From NCBI RefSeq assembly GCF_018389385.1, contig NZ_CP062698.1, forward strand, positions 308,501-372,500: a stretch of 64,000 nt of DNA. Direction: 5' to 3'. Positions 18,054-27,765 of this stretch are shown piece by piece; positions within the stretch are counted from its first letter, which is position 1; each line of letters starts with the position of its first letter. This DNA comes from Anthocerotibacter panamensis C109 (GTDB taxonomy: Bacteria > Cyanobacteriota > Cyanobacteriia > Gloeobacterales > Anthocerotibacteraceae). The notes below the pieces were generated by a model. It was not told the DNA's origin. It worked only from the letters and a program-made list of their open reading frames with translations, and searched no databases. Both the position numbers and the translations under genes were made by a program.

Positions 18054-18779
18054 TTACTCCTTCCGCCCATTGGAGGGGTGCTCTCGCCCGGATATACTCT
18101 CCAGGGCTGCCAGAACACCCCCATGAGCCGCCTTGATATCCCGTTCTTCCCCGCCCAAATAGAGCCGCCCGAAACTGCCGACCGCCGAGACATCCAGAAT
18201 GTAGATCGAGGCGGCTTTCTCCGCAGCGTTGGCGGCTAAAGCAGCATAGGAGGCAGGTTCCACTTCGAGGACAAAAAGGGTTTGTCCGGCGAGGATCATC
18301 TGCCCCCGGCGGGTGCGGTTGATCAATTGAGCTTGATAGGCCTCGATATTGCGAATGATCTGCGTGGAGACGATCCGGGGTTTGAGCCGCTCTCCTTCGC
18401 GGACGCCGAGGGCCTCCAGGATGGCCTGACCCGCCGCCCGCGTCTCTCCTGCGCTACTCGAATGGATTTCCAGCAGTCCATAGAGCCGTTCTACGATCTG
18501 TACGCCGGGACGGACAACCGCTGCCTTGAGCGCGATATCGGTAATCCGGTTGATCTCGACCCCTGGAGAAATTTCGATCCACAAGGAAGTATCCCCCGGT
18601 AGCGGCAAGAAGCCATAGGCCACTGTCCCCAGATAGGCCGCGTGCTGAGGTTGCAAACTGTCTAGATAAACATAACTGCGCAGGTCAATTCCCAGGGTGT
18701 TGATCTCCGTGGAACGAGGGTCGTAGCACCAGTCCCCAAGCGTTCCCGGAGCAGGGGCTGATCGGGCTTGATAGGACAC
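18054..18779 (-). CDS. ccmP: Carboxysome shell protein CcmP (double BMC domain)
   Basis: CcmP forms stacked pseudohexamers in the beta-carboxysome shell, with a large gated pore thought to pass bigger metabolites. The 241-residue protein has two BMC domains, about 30-130 and 135-230, joined at [21 protein letters not shown]. Conserved stretches include [38 protein letters not shown] and [20 protein letters not shown] start adds about 28 residues before the usual N-terminus (near [12 protein letters not shown]); a CTG at that site would be the only shorter alternative. As in other cyanobacteria it lies apart from the main ccm cluster. Confidence 0.9.
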   Translation of the reverse strand: MSYQARSAPAPGTLGDWCYDPRSTEINTLGIDLRSYVYLDSLQPQHAAYLGTVAYGFLPLPGDTSLWIEISPGVEINRITDIALKAAVVRPGVQIVERLYGLLEIHSSSAGETRAAGQAILEALGVREGERLKPRIVSTQIIRNIEAYQAQLINRTRRGQMILAGQTLFVLEVEPASYAALAANAAEKAASIYILDVSAVGSFGRLYLGGEERDIKAAHGGVLAALESISGREHPSNGRKE

Positions 18780-18928
18780 CGCACCAACAAAGCTGAACGG
18801 CTACTTCCGGTGAACGCATGGACAAAGCCAGCGCAACATAAATTAACTATAGGCCAGAACGCTCCACCTGTGGAGGGCGAAGCGCAACTGAGGGAGACGC
18901 GGACGCTCGAACCAACCGCAACATCCCT

Positions 18929-19765
18929 TCAAAGCCTTTCCTCCGCAAGATTTTCAAACGTGTGCGACTCCCCCAGATGAAACAACTCCAGGCGCAGTTG
19001 TGTCCCAGGAATCGGCGGCGTATTAAACCAATATTTCTTATCCGGGGCACTAAAGACCTGTGCTGTGCCGCTGCGTAACGTGAACCGCCCGCCATATTTG
19101 CGGCAGATCTGTTGTAGATGCCAAAGCCCTTGCCCCCGTGTATGGTCTGTAGCTACCCCCGAGACCCCTTGCTCTAAGGCTAGAGCCAGCGCCTTGCGGT
19201 CGTTGCTCAGTTGTGCAAAGCGGGGGTTTTGGCGCAAGGAGGCGAGGACCCCGACCCCGGCATCTACCACCGCTAGGACGAGACGCTGCTGCTGCGGTTC
19301 ATGGCGCTTGAAGACCTGCATGATCACCAAAGGCGCACACTGACCATGCTCCAGACTGTTTTGAAAAGCCTCACTCAAGGCATCAAATACAGTGTGGGCC
19401 AAACGTGGCGTATACCCCAACCGCTGTTGCAAACTCTGAAGCACCTGACGTGCCACGGTGTCCCCATCTTCCTGAGAGCGAATCTGAAAGAGCTCCAACA
19501 GGATCGGACTCTCGTCCTCCCTTTGCGGTAAGGCTAGGGTGCGGTTCCCTCGAAAGGGGAAGTTCATCCGCTTCAAATAAGAATGGACCGCAGCCTCCAG
19601 GTTCACCAGCACCAAGGGCTGTTCCTGAATAGTCTCGACCATCGCCAGTCCGGCAATTATATAAGGATCGATAAAGTGGACGCCTTTGAGGTCAAGGGCC
19701 TGCAGCGGGGGCGAAAAGAGCGGCCCAATCGTGTCATTAAACCGGGTGAAGGACCAGTCATCCAC
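18929..19765 (-). CDS. STAS-like/HATPase regulatory protein
   Basis: A 278-residue cytoplasmic protein. The N-terminal half (about 1-85) resembles a STAS anti-sigma-antagonist fold ([20 protein letters not shown]), and the C-terminal half is a GHKL ATPase: N-box [15 protein letters not shown], a VVDAGVGV G1-like box, and a [10 protein letters not shown]2 segment. Such proteins act as serine kinases or phosphosensors in partner-switching networks. The GTG start is nine bases past the psbN stop on the same strand, so it may be co-transcribed with psbN. Target is unknown. Confidence 0.65.
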   Translation of the reverse strand: MDDWSFTRFNDTIGPLFSPPLQALDLKGVHFIDPYIIAGLAMVETIQEQPLVLVNLEAAVHSYLKRMNFPFRGNRTLALPQREDESPILLELFQIRSQEDGDTVARQVLQSLQQRLGYTPRLAHTVFDALSEAFQNSLEHGQCAPLVIMQVFKRHEPQQQRLVLAVVDAGVGVLASLRQNPRFAQLSNDRKALALALEQGVSGVATDHTRGQGLWHLQQICRKYGGRFTLRSGTAQVFSAPDKKYWFNTPPIPGTQLRLELFHLGESHTFENLAEERL

Positions 19766-19774
19766 CTGCGGACG

Positions 19775-19906
19775 CTAATCTTCGTGCATTTCGTAGGGAT
19801 CTTCCAAGTCTTTGGAGGGCGGACCAAAGGCTACGTACACCGAATAGGCGGTGATCCCGACCAGGACAACAGCAATCGAAATAATCAAAGCTTGTGCAGG
19901 GATCAT
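19775..19906 (-). CDS. psbN: Photosystem II assembly protein PsbN
   Basis: A 43-residue single-helix membrane protein ([20 protein letters not shown], then [10 protein letters not shown]) with the family-typical acidic tail ending DPYEMHED. PsbN is not a PSII subunit but is needed for repair and assembly of the heterodimeric core. It is transcribed opposite to psbH across a 69-base spacer, the standard plastid and cyanobacterial arrangement; psbB and psbT are not in the window. Confidence 0.93.
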   Translation of the reverse strand: MIPAQALIISIAVVLVGITAYSVYVAFGPPSKDLEDPYEMHED

Positions 19907-19933
19907 GGTGTAGAAATTTTGAGGTCACTCTTC

Positions 19934-19939
19934 TATAAT
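19934..19939 (+). promoter_or_regulatory. -10 box for psbH
   Basis: A perfect TATAAT lies 36 bases before the psbH start in the psbN/psbH divergent spacer. No good -35 is at 17 bases upstream (TAGAAA). Confidence 0.45.
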
Positions 19940-19975
19940 ATACGCATTGTTAAGTTTCCGTCACAAAGGCAGCCC

Positions 19976-20167
19976 ATGGCGATTCGGACTTGGTTAGGAG
20001 ATCGGCTCAAGCCCCTGAATTCGGAGTACGGTAAAGCTTCACCCGGATGGGGAACGACCCCCGTCATGGGTGCCTTGATCGTCCTCTTCGGCCTCTTTTT
20101 GATCATCATCATCCAGCTATTCAACGGTTCGCTCGTGATCGATGGCTTCAAGACCACACCCTGGTAA
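19976..20167 (+). CDS. psbH: Photosystem II protein PsbH
   Basis: A 63-residue PSII subunit with one membrane helix ([20 protein letters not shown]). The N-terminus [20 protein letters not shown] and the motif GWGTTPVMG are diagnostic; as in other cyanobacteria, the phosphorylatable N-terminal extension of plant PsbH is absent. It helps Q(A)-to-Q(B) electron flow and CP47 stability. A terminator follows immediately. Confidence 0.96.
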   Translation: MAIRTWLGDRLKPLNSEYGKASPGWGTTPVMGALIVLFGLFLIIIIQLFNGSLVIDGFKTTPW

Positions 20168-20187
20168 CAGACTGGTCAACAGCATGA

Positions 20188-20217
20188 GGAGGGGGCAAAA
20201 GCTCCCTCCTTTACCGT
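20188..20217 (+). terminator. Terminator after psbH
   Basis: A 9-bp stem, GGAGGGGGC with GCTCCCTCC around an AAAA loop, is followed by TTTA. It starts 20 bases past the psbH stop. Confidence 0.65.
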
Positions 20218-20242
20218 ATTTTTCTTACAATCGAAGTAGTCC

Positions 20243-20584
20243 GTGCCTGTAAGGATGACCCAAGCCCCACACGTTGCTGAAAACCTGCGCATCTGCCTCG
20301 CCTGCCGCCGCAAAAGTGGGCGAGACGAATTCTGGCGTGTTGTCCGGGTCTGGCCTTCCCACGAAGTACAATTGGATCAGGGCATGGGGCGTTCTGCCTA
20401 CCTGTGTCCTAATGCCTCGTGTCTGAAGCAGGCCCAGCGCAAAGACCGTCTTGCCAAGGTGCTCAAGGCCAGGGTACCTCCTGAGGTATACGCTGCCCTA
20501 TGGACGAGATTACAGGTAAAAGGCCAAGGCACATCAGCACAGGTGGATAGGAGGCGAACCGATGAGATCAGTACGAATTTATGA
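20243..20584 (+). CDS. ylxR: YlxR (DUF448) family protein
   Basis: A 113-residue basic protein of the YlxR family, which binds RNase P RNA in other bacteria and lies next to infB in many genomes. The core [20 protein letters not shown] and [17 protein letters not shown] carry the conserved GR-AY-C pattern. Its 3' end overlaps the infB start by 23 bases, so they are coupled. The upstream nusA/rimP genes, usual partners of this operon, are missing: psbH precedes it instead. Confidence 0.85.
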   Translation: MPVRMTQAPHVAENLRICLACRRKSGRDEFWRVVRVWPSHEVQLDQGMGRSAYLCPNASCLKQAQRKDRLAKVLKARVPPEVYAALWTRLQVKGQGTSAQVDRRRTDEISTNL

Positions 20585-23189
20585 CTTGGCGCGAGACCTG
20601 GACCGGGAAAACCGGGACATCCTCCAGATTTGCGACAAATTGGGAATCAGCTACAAGAGTCACAGCAGCACCATTACCGAAGAAGAGGCTCAAGCCATCC
20701 GCAAAGCTATTCGGGCTCGTGCTGGAGGACAACCCCGGCCCGGTCTCGCCAAGCCTGGGCTGGGCAAGCCCACGCCCAAGCCCTCAGAAGTTGTAGACAC
20801 GCGGGCTAAACAGCAGATCTTGCAAGTTTACCGCCCGCCTACCCCGACGCTCAAACCTGCTGCGACCCCGGCTCCATCTGCTGCGGTCCCTCCAGTCGTA
20901 ATAGCCCAACCCATTGTCCCGATGCCAGTGGCGGAAATAGAAGCGCCGCCCGCCCCGATCCCTGTACCGGAACCGGAAGTGGTGGTGCCTAAGGTTGTGG
21001 AAACTCCTGTTGTGCTACCCGTGGAAGAAGCCGCGCCGCCCGAAGCTGTGGCACTACCACAGCCGCCATTGCCGCCTGTTCCTACCCTGCCTGCCCGCCC
21101 GGAAAGCGCTATCGGGCTCAAGGCCAACAATAAGAAAAGCCGCACCAAAGGGGACGACTTTGAGCAGGAGGGGGAGGAAGACATCAAGAGCAGGCGCAAG
21201 GCTACAGCCCCGGCAAGCCGTGCTCCAGAGCCTGTCCGCAGCGAGGCTGTCAATCGTCCGACAGCTACTAAGCCCACCGCTGCTCCCACCCGTTCTGTGC
21301 CTTCGCCGCGTACCAAAGGCCCTAGCAAACCGGTCCTTGTGGGTTCTGCGGCTGCGGTCCAGACCCCTACCCGTCGGGGTGCGAGTACGCCAGAGGCTCC
21401 CCAAGCCGACAAAGTTGTGATGCTGAGCGGGCCGGTCTCGATCCAGGACCTCGCCACGCAGATGCACTTGCCTCCAACCGAGCTTATTAAGACGCTCTTC
21501 CTCAAGGGCACCATGGTCACTATCAATCAGACCCTGGAGCTGCCCACAGCGGAAATGGTGGCCCGAGAGTTGGGCTACGAGGTCGCGCAACCTGGGGCGA
21601 CGGTAGCAGCCGCCCATAAGACAGAGGTCCTGGATATTGAAGATCTGGACCACCTGTTGAGCCGCCCGCCGGTTGTAACGATCATGGGCCATGTCGACCA
21701 CGGCAAGACCTCCTTGCTCGATGCCATCCGCACCACCAAGGTCGCTCAGGGCGAAGCTGGGGGTATTACCCAGCACATTGGAGCCTATGTAGTCCCGGTC
21801 ACCAGTTCCGACACCCCACGGCAGGTGGTCTTCCTGGATACACCGGGTCACGCGGCGTTTACCGCTATGCGGGCGCGGGGGGCCAAGGTCACCGATATTG
21901 CAGTACTCGTTGTAGCCGCCGATGACGGGGTCAAGCCCCAGACGAAAGAAGCGATCAGCCACGCTCAAGCAGCAGGGGTTCCGATTGTCGTCGCCATCAA
22001 CAAGATTGACAAACCGGATGCCAATCTAGACCGCGTCAAGCAGGAGTTGGCGGAATTTAATCTAGTCCCCGAGGAGTGGGGCGGTGAAACGATCATGGTC
22101 CCGGTGAGTGCCCGAGAACACACCAACCTGGACCTGCTCTTGGAAATGCTCTTGTTGCAGGCAGACCTTTTGGACCTCCAAGCCAACCCCAACCGCAACG
22201 CTAAAGGGACCATCATTGAGGCCAACCTCGACAAGAACAAGGGTCCAGTTGCTACTGTGCTCGTTCAAAACGGCACGCTACACGTGGGCGATACCTTTGT
22301 TGTCGGTCCTGTGTTAGGGAAGGTCCGGGCCATGTTCGATGACCAAGGTCGTCCCATCACGGTTGCTACCCCCTCAATCCCGGTCGAGGTCATGGGCTTC
22401 TCGCAGGTGCCTGCGGCAGGCGATGAGTTGGAAGTCTACCGGGATGAGAAAGAGGCGCGGCGGGTCGCTGATGAGCGGGCCATCGTCTTCCGGGATAGCC
22501 GCCTCAGCAACCAGCTCTCCACCCGGCGTATCAGTTTGGGTACCATGTCCGCCAAGGCCCAGGAAGGTGAACTCAAGGAACTCAACATCATCCTCAAAGC
22601 CGACGTCCAGGGTTCTGTCGAAGCCATCATCGGTTCTCTCAACAAGTTGCCCCAGAGTAAAGTCCAGTTACGGATCTTGCTAACAGCAGCGGGTGAGGTC
22701 TCCGAAGCGGATATCGATTTGGCTGTCGCTTCTCGGGCGGTCATCTTCGCCTTCAATACCACTGTCGTCTCCCAGGCTCGTCTTCTAGCTGACAACGTGG
22801 GTGTGGACATCCGTGAATACGACGTCATCTACAAGCTCCTAGAAGATGCCGAGGACGCGATGTCTGGGCTTCTGGCTCCCGAGTTGGTGGAAGAGTCCCT
22901 CGGGGTGGCCGAAGTCCGCATGGTCATCCCGGTTGGCAAGTTTGGCAGGATCGCAGGCTCTTACATCCGCGAGGGCAAAGTCGTCCGCAATTGCCAGGTC
23001 CGTGTCCGTCGGGGCAAGGACGTTATCTTCGAGGGCCATATGGACTCGCTCAAGCGCTTTAAAGAAGATGCCCGCGAAGTCCTAGCCGGTTTCGAGTGCG
23101 GGATCGCCTCTGATCAGTTTAGTGCTTGGGAAGAAGGCGACCTCATCGAAGCCTTCCGCATGGTCACGCGCAAGCGTTCTCTGGTCTAG
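20562..23189 (+). CDS. infB: Translation initiation factor IF-2
   Basis: An 875-residue GTPase that brings initiator tRNA to the 30S subunit. The N-terminal region carries the IF2_N-type domain ([20 protein letters not shown]), then a long proline/alanine-rich linker (about 50-290), then the second IF2 N domain. The G domain from about 370 has [12 protein letters not shown] (G1), [15 protein letters not shown] (G3) and NKIDKPDAN (G4). The C-terminal domains complete the usual length. The ATG is preceded by AGGAGG (ATAGGAGGCGAACCG). Confidence 0.97.
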   Translation: MRSVRIYDLARDLDRENRDILQICDKLGISYKSHSSTITEEEAQAIRKAIRARAGGQPRPGLAKPGLGKPTPKPSEVVDTRAKQQILQVYRPPTPTLKPAATPAPSAAVPPVVIAQPIVPMPVAEIEAPPAPIPVPEPEVVVPKVVETPVVLPVEEAAPPEAVALPQPPLPPVPTLPARPESAIGLKANNKKSRTKGDDFEQEGEEDIKSRRKATAPASRAPEPVRSEAVNRPTATKPTAAPTRSVPSPRTKGPSKPVLVGSAAAVQTPTRRGASTPEAPQADKVVMLSGPVSIQDLATQMHLPPTELIKTLFLKGTMVTINQTLELPTAEMVARELGYEVAQPGATVAAAHKTEVLDIEDLDHLLSRPPVVTIMGHVDHGKTSLLDAIRTTKVAQGEAGGITQHIGAYVVPVTSSDTPRQVVFLDTPGHAAFTAMRARGAKVTDIAVLVVAADDGVKPQTKEAISHAQAAGVPIVVAINKIDKPDANLDRVKQELAEFNLVPEEWGGETIMVPVSAREHTNLDLLLEMLLLQADLLDLQANPNRNAKGTIIEANLDKNKGPVATVLVQNGTLHVGDTFVVGPVLGKVRAMFDDQGRPITVATPSIPVEVMGFSQVPAAGDELEVYRDEKEARRVADERAIVFRDSRLSNQLSTRRISLGTMSAKAQEGELKELNIILKADVQGSVEAIIGSLNKLPQSKVQLRILLTAAGEVSEADIDLAVASRAVIFAFNTTVVSQARLLADNVGVDIREYDVIYKLLEDAEDAMSGLLAPELVEESLGVAEVRMVIPVGKFGRIAGSYIREGKVVRNCQVRVRRGKDVIFEGHMDSLKRFKEDAREVLAGFECGIASDQFSAWEEGDLIEAFRMVTRKRSLV

Positions 23190-23198
23190 GTTATTGCA

Positions 23199-23219
23199 GC
23201 GGGCTAACCCGCCCTTTTT
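23199..23219 (+). terminator. Rho-independent terminator after infB
   Basis: A short GCGGG/CCCGC stem with a CTAA loop is followed by CC and five T. It lies 10 bases past the infB stop and separates it from the convergent exonuclease gene. Confidence 0.7.
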
Positions 23220-23253
23220 GGGGACCGGGGACGGCTGCTAGGGGCCGCTTCCA

Positions 23254-24045
23254 TCACCAAACCGCCAAGATCCGGTCCACCCGGAACGTTCGTTGCTCCC
23301 GGCGCAGATGACAAAAGGCAATCAGGTATTTCCCGTCGGTCCACAGTGGCTGCACCAACCGTTCGCTCACCCCGGACCCACGGTCATACCGAATCGAGAC
23401 GGGCTGCTGCGTCTGGAGCGCAATACCCAACGCTGGAGGGATCTGGTCAAGGTCATATACCGGACGGAAAGTTGCGCTCGCCTGCAAATCTTTTAAGGTG
23501 TGCAATCCCAGAGATCCGAGTTGCCGGACCATTTCCTGGAAGACCCTGTGGGTGGTCAGAACATCCACTCCGGCGCGGTGGGCACCTACTACGGGGATAC
23601 CCATTTCGTGGGCGATGACCCCGAGATTGCGGCGCGAAAAGGTAAAGTAACGTCGAGCCAATTGCAGGGTATCGATGACCGAAAGCAACGGAGCCTGGAG
23701 CTGCGCTAGGGCATATTCCACCGCAAGAAACCCCGTATCAAACGGGGCATTATGGGCGATGAGTACCGCGTCGGTAAACCAGTGATTTAGGGTGGGTGCT
23801 AGTTGTGCGAAATAGGGCGCAGCGCTGACATCCTGGTCGCTGAGGCCATGGACCGCACGCGCTTGGGGACGAATCGGACGTCCGGGGTTGACCAAAGAAG
23901 AAAAAACTTGTGTCGTACCATCGGGCTCAGCCCGTAGGACTGCCACTTCACAAATACGGTCTCCCTGAGCGGGGGAGAGCCCTGTCGTCTCGACATCGAC
24001 GATAGCCCAAGCCAACTCAGTAATGGGCGTGGTTTCCCCCGGCAC
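23254..24045 (-). CDS. DnaQ-like 3'-5' exonuclease with C-terminal WYL domain
   Basis: A 263-residue fusion. The N-terminal DEDDh exonuclease (about 10-180) has ExoI AIVDVETTGLSP, ExoII LIAHNAPFDTGFL and ExoIII GAHRAGVDV with the general-base histidine. The last 60 residues (SIRYDRGSGVSERLVQPLWTDGKYLIAFCHLR... RTFRVDRI) match the WYL ligand-sensing fold, which binds nucleic acid or nucleotides. This suggests a nuclease tuned by a bound signal or substrate. It converges on infB; the first base of the start is 117 bases from the CNNM gene. Confidence 0.85.
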   Translation of the reverse strand: MPGETTPITELAWAIVDVETTGLSPAQGDRICEVAVLRAEPDGTTQVFSSLVNPGRPIRPQARAVHGLSDQDVSAAPYFAQLAPTLNHWFTDAVLIAHNAPFDTGFLAVEYALAQLQAPLLSVIDTLQLARRYFTFSRRNLGVIAHEMGIPVVGAHRAGVDVLTTHRVFQEMVRQLGSLGLHTLKDLQASATFRPVYDLDQIPPALGIALQTQQPVSIRYDRGSGVSERLVQPLWTDGKYLIAFCHLRREQRTFRVDRILAVW

Positions 24046-24161
24046 AAGACCACCTGCTGTAGCGCTAGAAACGATTATCTCGCTAAAGTGCCTGCATATG
24101 AAGCCAATGGCTGGATCGCAGAAAACACAGCGGCGAGGAAAAGCCTTGAAGTCAGTGGGCG

Positions 24162-25460
24162 CTAGTCAGTAGCCTCGTCCAACGTGGGCATAAAATGTTC
24201 GATTTTTACCTGACGCGACTCCAATACTGTGATCATCACCTCGGACTCGGGGATAATCACTGCGTCGCCGGGGACCGGAGGGCGTTGGAGTTGCTGATGC
24301 AGGAGCCCGCCCACGGTCACATGGTCGTCTCGCGGTAGTTCGAGGTCTAGCTCGTTGTTGACTACCGCGAGGTGGGCATGGAGCTTAAAGATTCCAATTT
24401 GCGGACCGAGGCGTTTAAATTCCTGCTCCTCCTCCACGTCGTACTCGTCGCGGATCTCCCCAACAATTTCTTCCAGCAAGTCTTCGAGGGTCACAAGCCC
24501 CACAGTCCCGCCGTATTCGTCGCAGACAATAGCCATGTGGCGGCGGTCGCGCTGCATTTCTTTGAGTAACTCGGCTGCTGACTTGGACTCAGGAATAAAG
24601 TTTACCGGGCGCAGCAAGTCCTTAACCCGCTGTACTTCTGCCAATTCCGGTCGCCATTCTCGCAAGAGGTCTTTGGTGTGGAGGATGCCCACGATGTTGT
24701 CGATAACTTTGTCGTAGACCGGCAGGCGGGTATAGTCCGTGCTTCCGGCGAGGTCGCGGGCTTCATTGAGGGTCGCCTGCGCTTCAATAGCGATCATTTG
24801 CACACGGGGCACCATCAGGGTCCGCACGGCTAAGTCTCCCAACTCTACGACCCCGAAGAGCATTTTGCGCTCTTGTTCGTTGACCTCGCCACTGTCACGG
24901 GCAATCTCGATCATGGTCTTAATTTGGTCGGTGGTCACCGCCCGGTCGGTGTTTGTGGTCGGGTTGCCGGTAGCCTTAAGTAGGAGATTGGTAGCTCCAC
25001 TGAGCAAGGAGACGAAGGGCGCAGCCACCTTAGACAACCATTCCACCGTCGGCGCGGAAAATAGGGCAATCGGTTCCGGGTAGAGTAGGGCCAATTTCTT
25101 GGGAAACAGCTCCCCGAGGAGCAAAGACAGGACCGAAACCAGCCCGGTCACCAGGATAAAGGCGGCATTTGGGCTGGCTGACCCTATAAAAGGACTGAGT
25201 AGGGTAGCTAGTGGGACGACAAGCCCCACCGCGGCATTAGCTGAGGTAAAGAAAGCCGCAAAAGTCACCCCTACTTGTACCGTCGCCAGTAGCCGCGTAC
25301 TGTCGTCTGTCAGCCGTTCCACCGCCTGCGCCCGCTTATCCCCCTTGTCGAGTAGTTGCTGGAGAATAGTCCGGTCTACCGAAACAATCGCAATCTCGGC
25401 ACAGGCAAAAAAAGCGTTGACGAGCAGCAGCAGGGTAATAATGGTCAGGTCGGCTACCAT
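24162..25460 (-). CDS. CNNM/HlyC-type membrane protein with CBS domains
   Basis: A 432-residue protein with a DUF21 membrane domain (four hydrophobic stretches in about 1-170, [20 protein letters not shown]), two CBS domains (about 205-325, with [12 protein letters not shown] and [19 protein letters not shown]) and a CorC/HlyC C-terminal domain. It keeps the [21 protein letters not shown] signature. The family exports Mg2+/Co2+ or acts in metal homeostasis, despite the historical name hemolysin. It diverges from the metalloprotease gene by 84 to 165 bases. Confidence 0.88.
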   Translation of the reverse strand: MVADLTIITLLLLVNAFFACAEIAIVSVDRTILQQLLDKGDKRAQAVERLTDDSTRLLATVQVGVTFAAFFTSANAAVGLVVPLATLLSPFIGSASPNAAFILVTGLVSVLSLLLGELFPKKLALLYPEPIALFSAPTVEWLSKVAAPFVSLLSGATNLLLKATGNPTTNTDRAVTTDQIKTMIEIARDSGEVNEQERKMLFGVVELGDLAVRTLMVPRVQMIAIEAQATLNEARDLAGSTDYTRLPVYDKVIDNIVGILHTKDLLREWRPELAEVQRVKDLLRPVNFIPESKSAAELLKEMQRDRRHMAIVCDEYGGTVGLVTLEDLLEEIVGEIRDEYDVEEEQEFKRLGPQIGIFKLHAHLAVVNNELDLELPRDDHVTVGGLLHQQLQRPPVPGDAVIIPESEVMITVLESRQVKIEHFMPTLDEATD

Positions 25461-25625
25461 CTTGTCCTTGAGTAATGCAGGGTCAACGGCGAGCGGGCCG
25501 GGGCGGCATTTCCTGACTAGGCTTCCTCATAATACGCTGGTTTATTGAAACCTGTCCTGCGTGCATACGGAGCTTGCCCACTCATGCACGGGCTGGCTAG
25601 AGTAGAGAGGCAATCGAGACCTGCT

Positions 25626-26300
25626 ATGCCTACGGTTAACATTCGCCCCACCCTGACCCCAACCGCTATTTTCAGCATTGTAGGACTTGCAGCGCTGCTG
25701 AGCCTATTCCTATGGGATAGCCCGTTCCTGCTGCCGCTTAAGCTCATCACCGTCTACCTCCACGAAGCCTGTCATGCCCTAGCTTCGCTCCTCACCGGGG
25801 GCGTCCCCTTCGCCCTGAGCGTAAGCCTCAATGAGTCGGGACGCACTTTGAGTGCTGGGGGCTTCCTGCCCGTGGTGGCAGCGGCGGGCTATGTGGGGAC
25901 CGCTGCCATTGGCGCAGCCCTGATTGCCCTCAGCCGCAATCCTCGGACCCAACAGGTCTTTGTCCTAATCCTGTGTGGTCTGCTCCTATTGCTCACGGTC
26001 ACAGTCCTCAAGATCTGGCAGTGGGAATTTTGGGCGGGGGCACTTTTTGCTCTGAGTTGGCTATGGTTCAATTTTCGGGCGCAGAAGCTCGCCTTGTACC
26101 TGAACCTGTTTATGGGTTGTTTCCTGTGTGTCTATTCGCTCCACGATTTCCTAGACTTTTACTACGCAGTAAATGCCACTGATGCGGGCATCCTTGCCTC
26201 TAGTTGGGGCTTGCCCTTCCTCGCGTTGCCTATCGCCCTTAGCTGGATGGCGATCAACCTCTATCTGATGGTACAGGCGCTGCGTTTGGCCCTGCGCTGA
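25626..26300 (+). CDS. M50-type membrane metalloprotease-like protein
   Basis: A 224-residue membrane protein with HEACHALASLL, the HExxH-type zinc motif of intramembrane M50 peptidases (here H-E-A-C-H), near residue 45, and five or six hydrophobic segments. A second catalytic Asp motif is not evident in the remaining short sequence, so activity is uncertain. Such small HEACHAL proteins are common in bacteria as M50B-like members. The ATG at 25626 is preferred over one 81 bases earlier, which adds a non-family leader. Confidence 0.72.
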   Translation: MPTVNIRPTLTPTAIFSIVGLAALLSLFLWDSPFLLPLKLITVYLHEACHALASLLTGGVPFALSVSLNESGRTLSAGGFLPVVAAAGYVGTAAIGAALIALSRNPRTQQVFVLILCGLLLLLTVTVLKIWQWEFWAGALFALSWLWFNFRAQKLALYLNLFMGCFLCVYSLHDFLDFYYAVNATDAGILASSWGLPFLALPIALSWMAINLYLMVQALRLALR

Positions 26301-26362
26301 CGGGGTTCGTTAGCTAGAGCTGATAGCTTAGCTTAAGCGGCGTAAGCCCCGCGCTGTACCTT

Positions 26363-26409
26363 AGTCAGCGACGGCCCCAGGGGGCCAGGTGATATAAGCC
26401 GCCGCGACT
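26363..26409. repeat. Nested inverted repeats upstream of tnpB
   Basis: A perfect hairpin GGCCCC-AG-GGGGCC (26373-26386) is enclosed by an imperfect stem: AGTC-A-GCG-A-CGGC (26363-26375) against GCCGCCGCGACT (26398-26409), with one bulge and one mismatch. The two stems share three bases. It could be the left-end structure of the IS605-type element or an RNA fold upstream of tnpB. Confidence 0.4.
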
Positions 26410-27189
26410 GGCAAGGAGCCTAAAAATTATCTACAGGTAGGGCATGATGAACATATGATAGTTGCTTACAAATACAAGTTGCGTCCGACTAACAATCAAG
26501 CCGCCCAGATTGATGAGTGGCTTGAGCTATTACGTAGGCAGTATAATTATCGTTTGGCGGAACGATTTAACTGGTATGAATCTACTCGTTGCTCTATCAA
26601 TTCCTGCTCAATTGTTTCCTATAGCATTGCCTCCATCGTAGAACAGTCTGATTATTACTGGCAAAAGAAAGATTTACTCAATACGAAGAAACTATTTCCA
26701 GAATACGGAGAGATTCACTCTCAGGTATTACAGAATTGCATTGAACGGGTCAAGGAAGCTTTTGACCGCTATCTCAAGATAGATACAGCAGGTAAACGGT
26801 CAGGTAAGCCAAGATTTAAGGGTAAAAGGCGGTACAGAAGTTTGACCTATCCACAGATGAAGCAGGAATGTATCCAGAATAATCGTATTGCTTTACCCAA
26901 GATAGGTGAGATTAAGATTATCTTACACAGACCTATCCCAGATGGATTCAAGATTAAGACGGCGCAAATAATTAAAGCTGCTGATGGTTATTATGTCACG
27001 CTGACTTTACAAGATGTTTCTGTTCCAGAACTAGCCCTTGACCTGAGTATAGAGAATGCTGTTGGTATTGATATGGGACTCAAGGATTTTCTTATTACCA
27101 GTGATGCCAAGACGGTTCCCATTCCGCAGTTTGCCAGGAAATCTGAACAGGACAAGAAGAAGTTAAATAAAGCAGTCTCTCGCAAAAAG

Positions 27190-27205
27190 CGTCTAAGCGT
27201 AGACG
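27190..27205 (+). repeat. Perfect hairpin at the tnpB frameshift
   Basis: CGTCTA-AGCG-TAGACG is a perfect 6-bp inverted repeat directly after the CAAAAAG run at which the tnpB frame is lost. It is too close to that run to act as a normal frameshift-stimulating stem. Confidence 0.5.
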
Positions 27206-27690
27206 TAAAGCGATTACTCGTCTAGCCAAGCACTACCAGAAAGTAGCTCGTCAACGTCAAGATTTTCACTACAACACCGCCAAGGAGTTAATTCGTGAAT
27301 ACGACATAATTGCCTTTGAAGACTTGATAGGCCTCCGTGGCCGAAGGCCATACATCAAAGGTTTGGCTAAAACTAGAATAGCTAAGTCTATTCTGGATGC
27401 TGGGTGGAAAGAGTTTCTGTCTATTGTGGAACGCAAAGCTGAGAATGCTGGCAAACTTGCGATAGCCGTAAACCCATCCGGTACAAGTCAAACCTGTTCC
27501 AAGGTTGATTGTGGCGCATCCGTTCCCAAGACTCTAGCCGATAGGTGGCATTCCTGCCCTCAATGCGGACTAGAACTTGACCGAGATGTTAATGCTGCCA
27601 TCAACATCAGAAATATCGCCGTGGGACGCACGGTGATTAAAGCTCAGCGAGTAACCAAAGCGTTAGCTGGTGTTGCTGAGAAGCCCGCGC

Positions 27691-27712
27691 AGCCTTCTGA
27701 TCCCAGAAGGCT
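27691..27712 (+). repeat. Perfect 9-bp hairpin at the tnpB 3' end
   Basis: AGCCTTCTG-ATCC-CAGAAGGCT sits in the last codons of tnpB, where IS605-family elements encode the structured right end and the guide (omega) RNA scaffold. Confidence 0.5.
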
Positions 27713-27765
27713 CTATGCGTAAGCATCAACGTCGGGAGTCGTCACGTTCTGGTCGGCCTAGGTCG

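Larger units (their letters stand above)
26455..27722 (+). pseudogene. tnpB: IS200/IS605-type TnpB, frameshifted
   Basis: An RNA-guided nuclease family gene split into 256 codons plus a -1-frame remainder. The first part carries the N-terminal half and RuvC-I (GIDMGLKDF). The second has the catalytic Glu (IAFEDLIGL), zinc-finger cysteines (TCSKVDCG, CPQCG) and RuvC-III (LELDRDVNAA). All three acidic residues are thus present but in two frames. The shift lies at 27181-27200, after CGCAAAAAGCG: one missing base would restore SRKKR-SKRRRKAITRLAK. No tnpA is nearby. AT-rich codons against GC-rich neighbours indicate a recent arrival. The 3' end overlaps a perfect 9-bp hairpin (27691-27712). Confidence 0.85.

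Noticed and set aside
21054..21968. 304-codon ORF antisense to infB
   Set aside because: It covers the IF-2 linker and G domain in reverse and is an artefact of codon bias.
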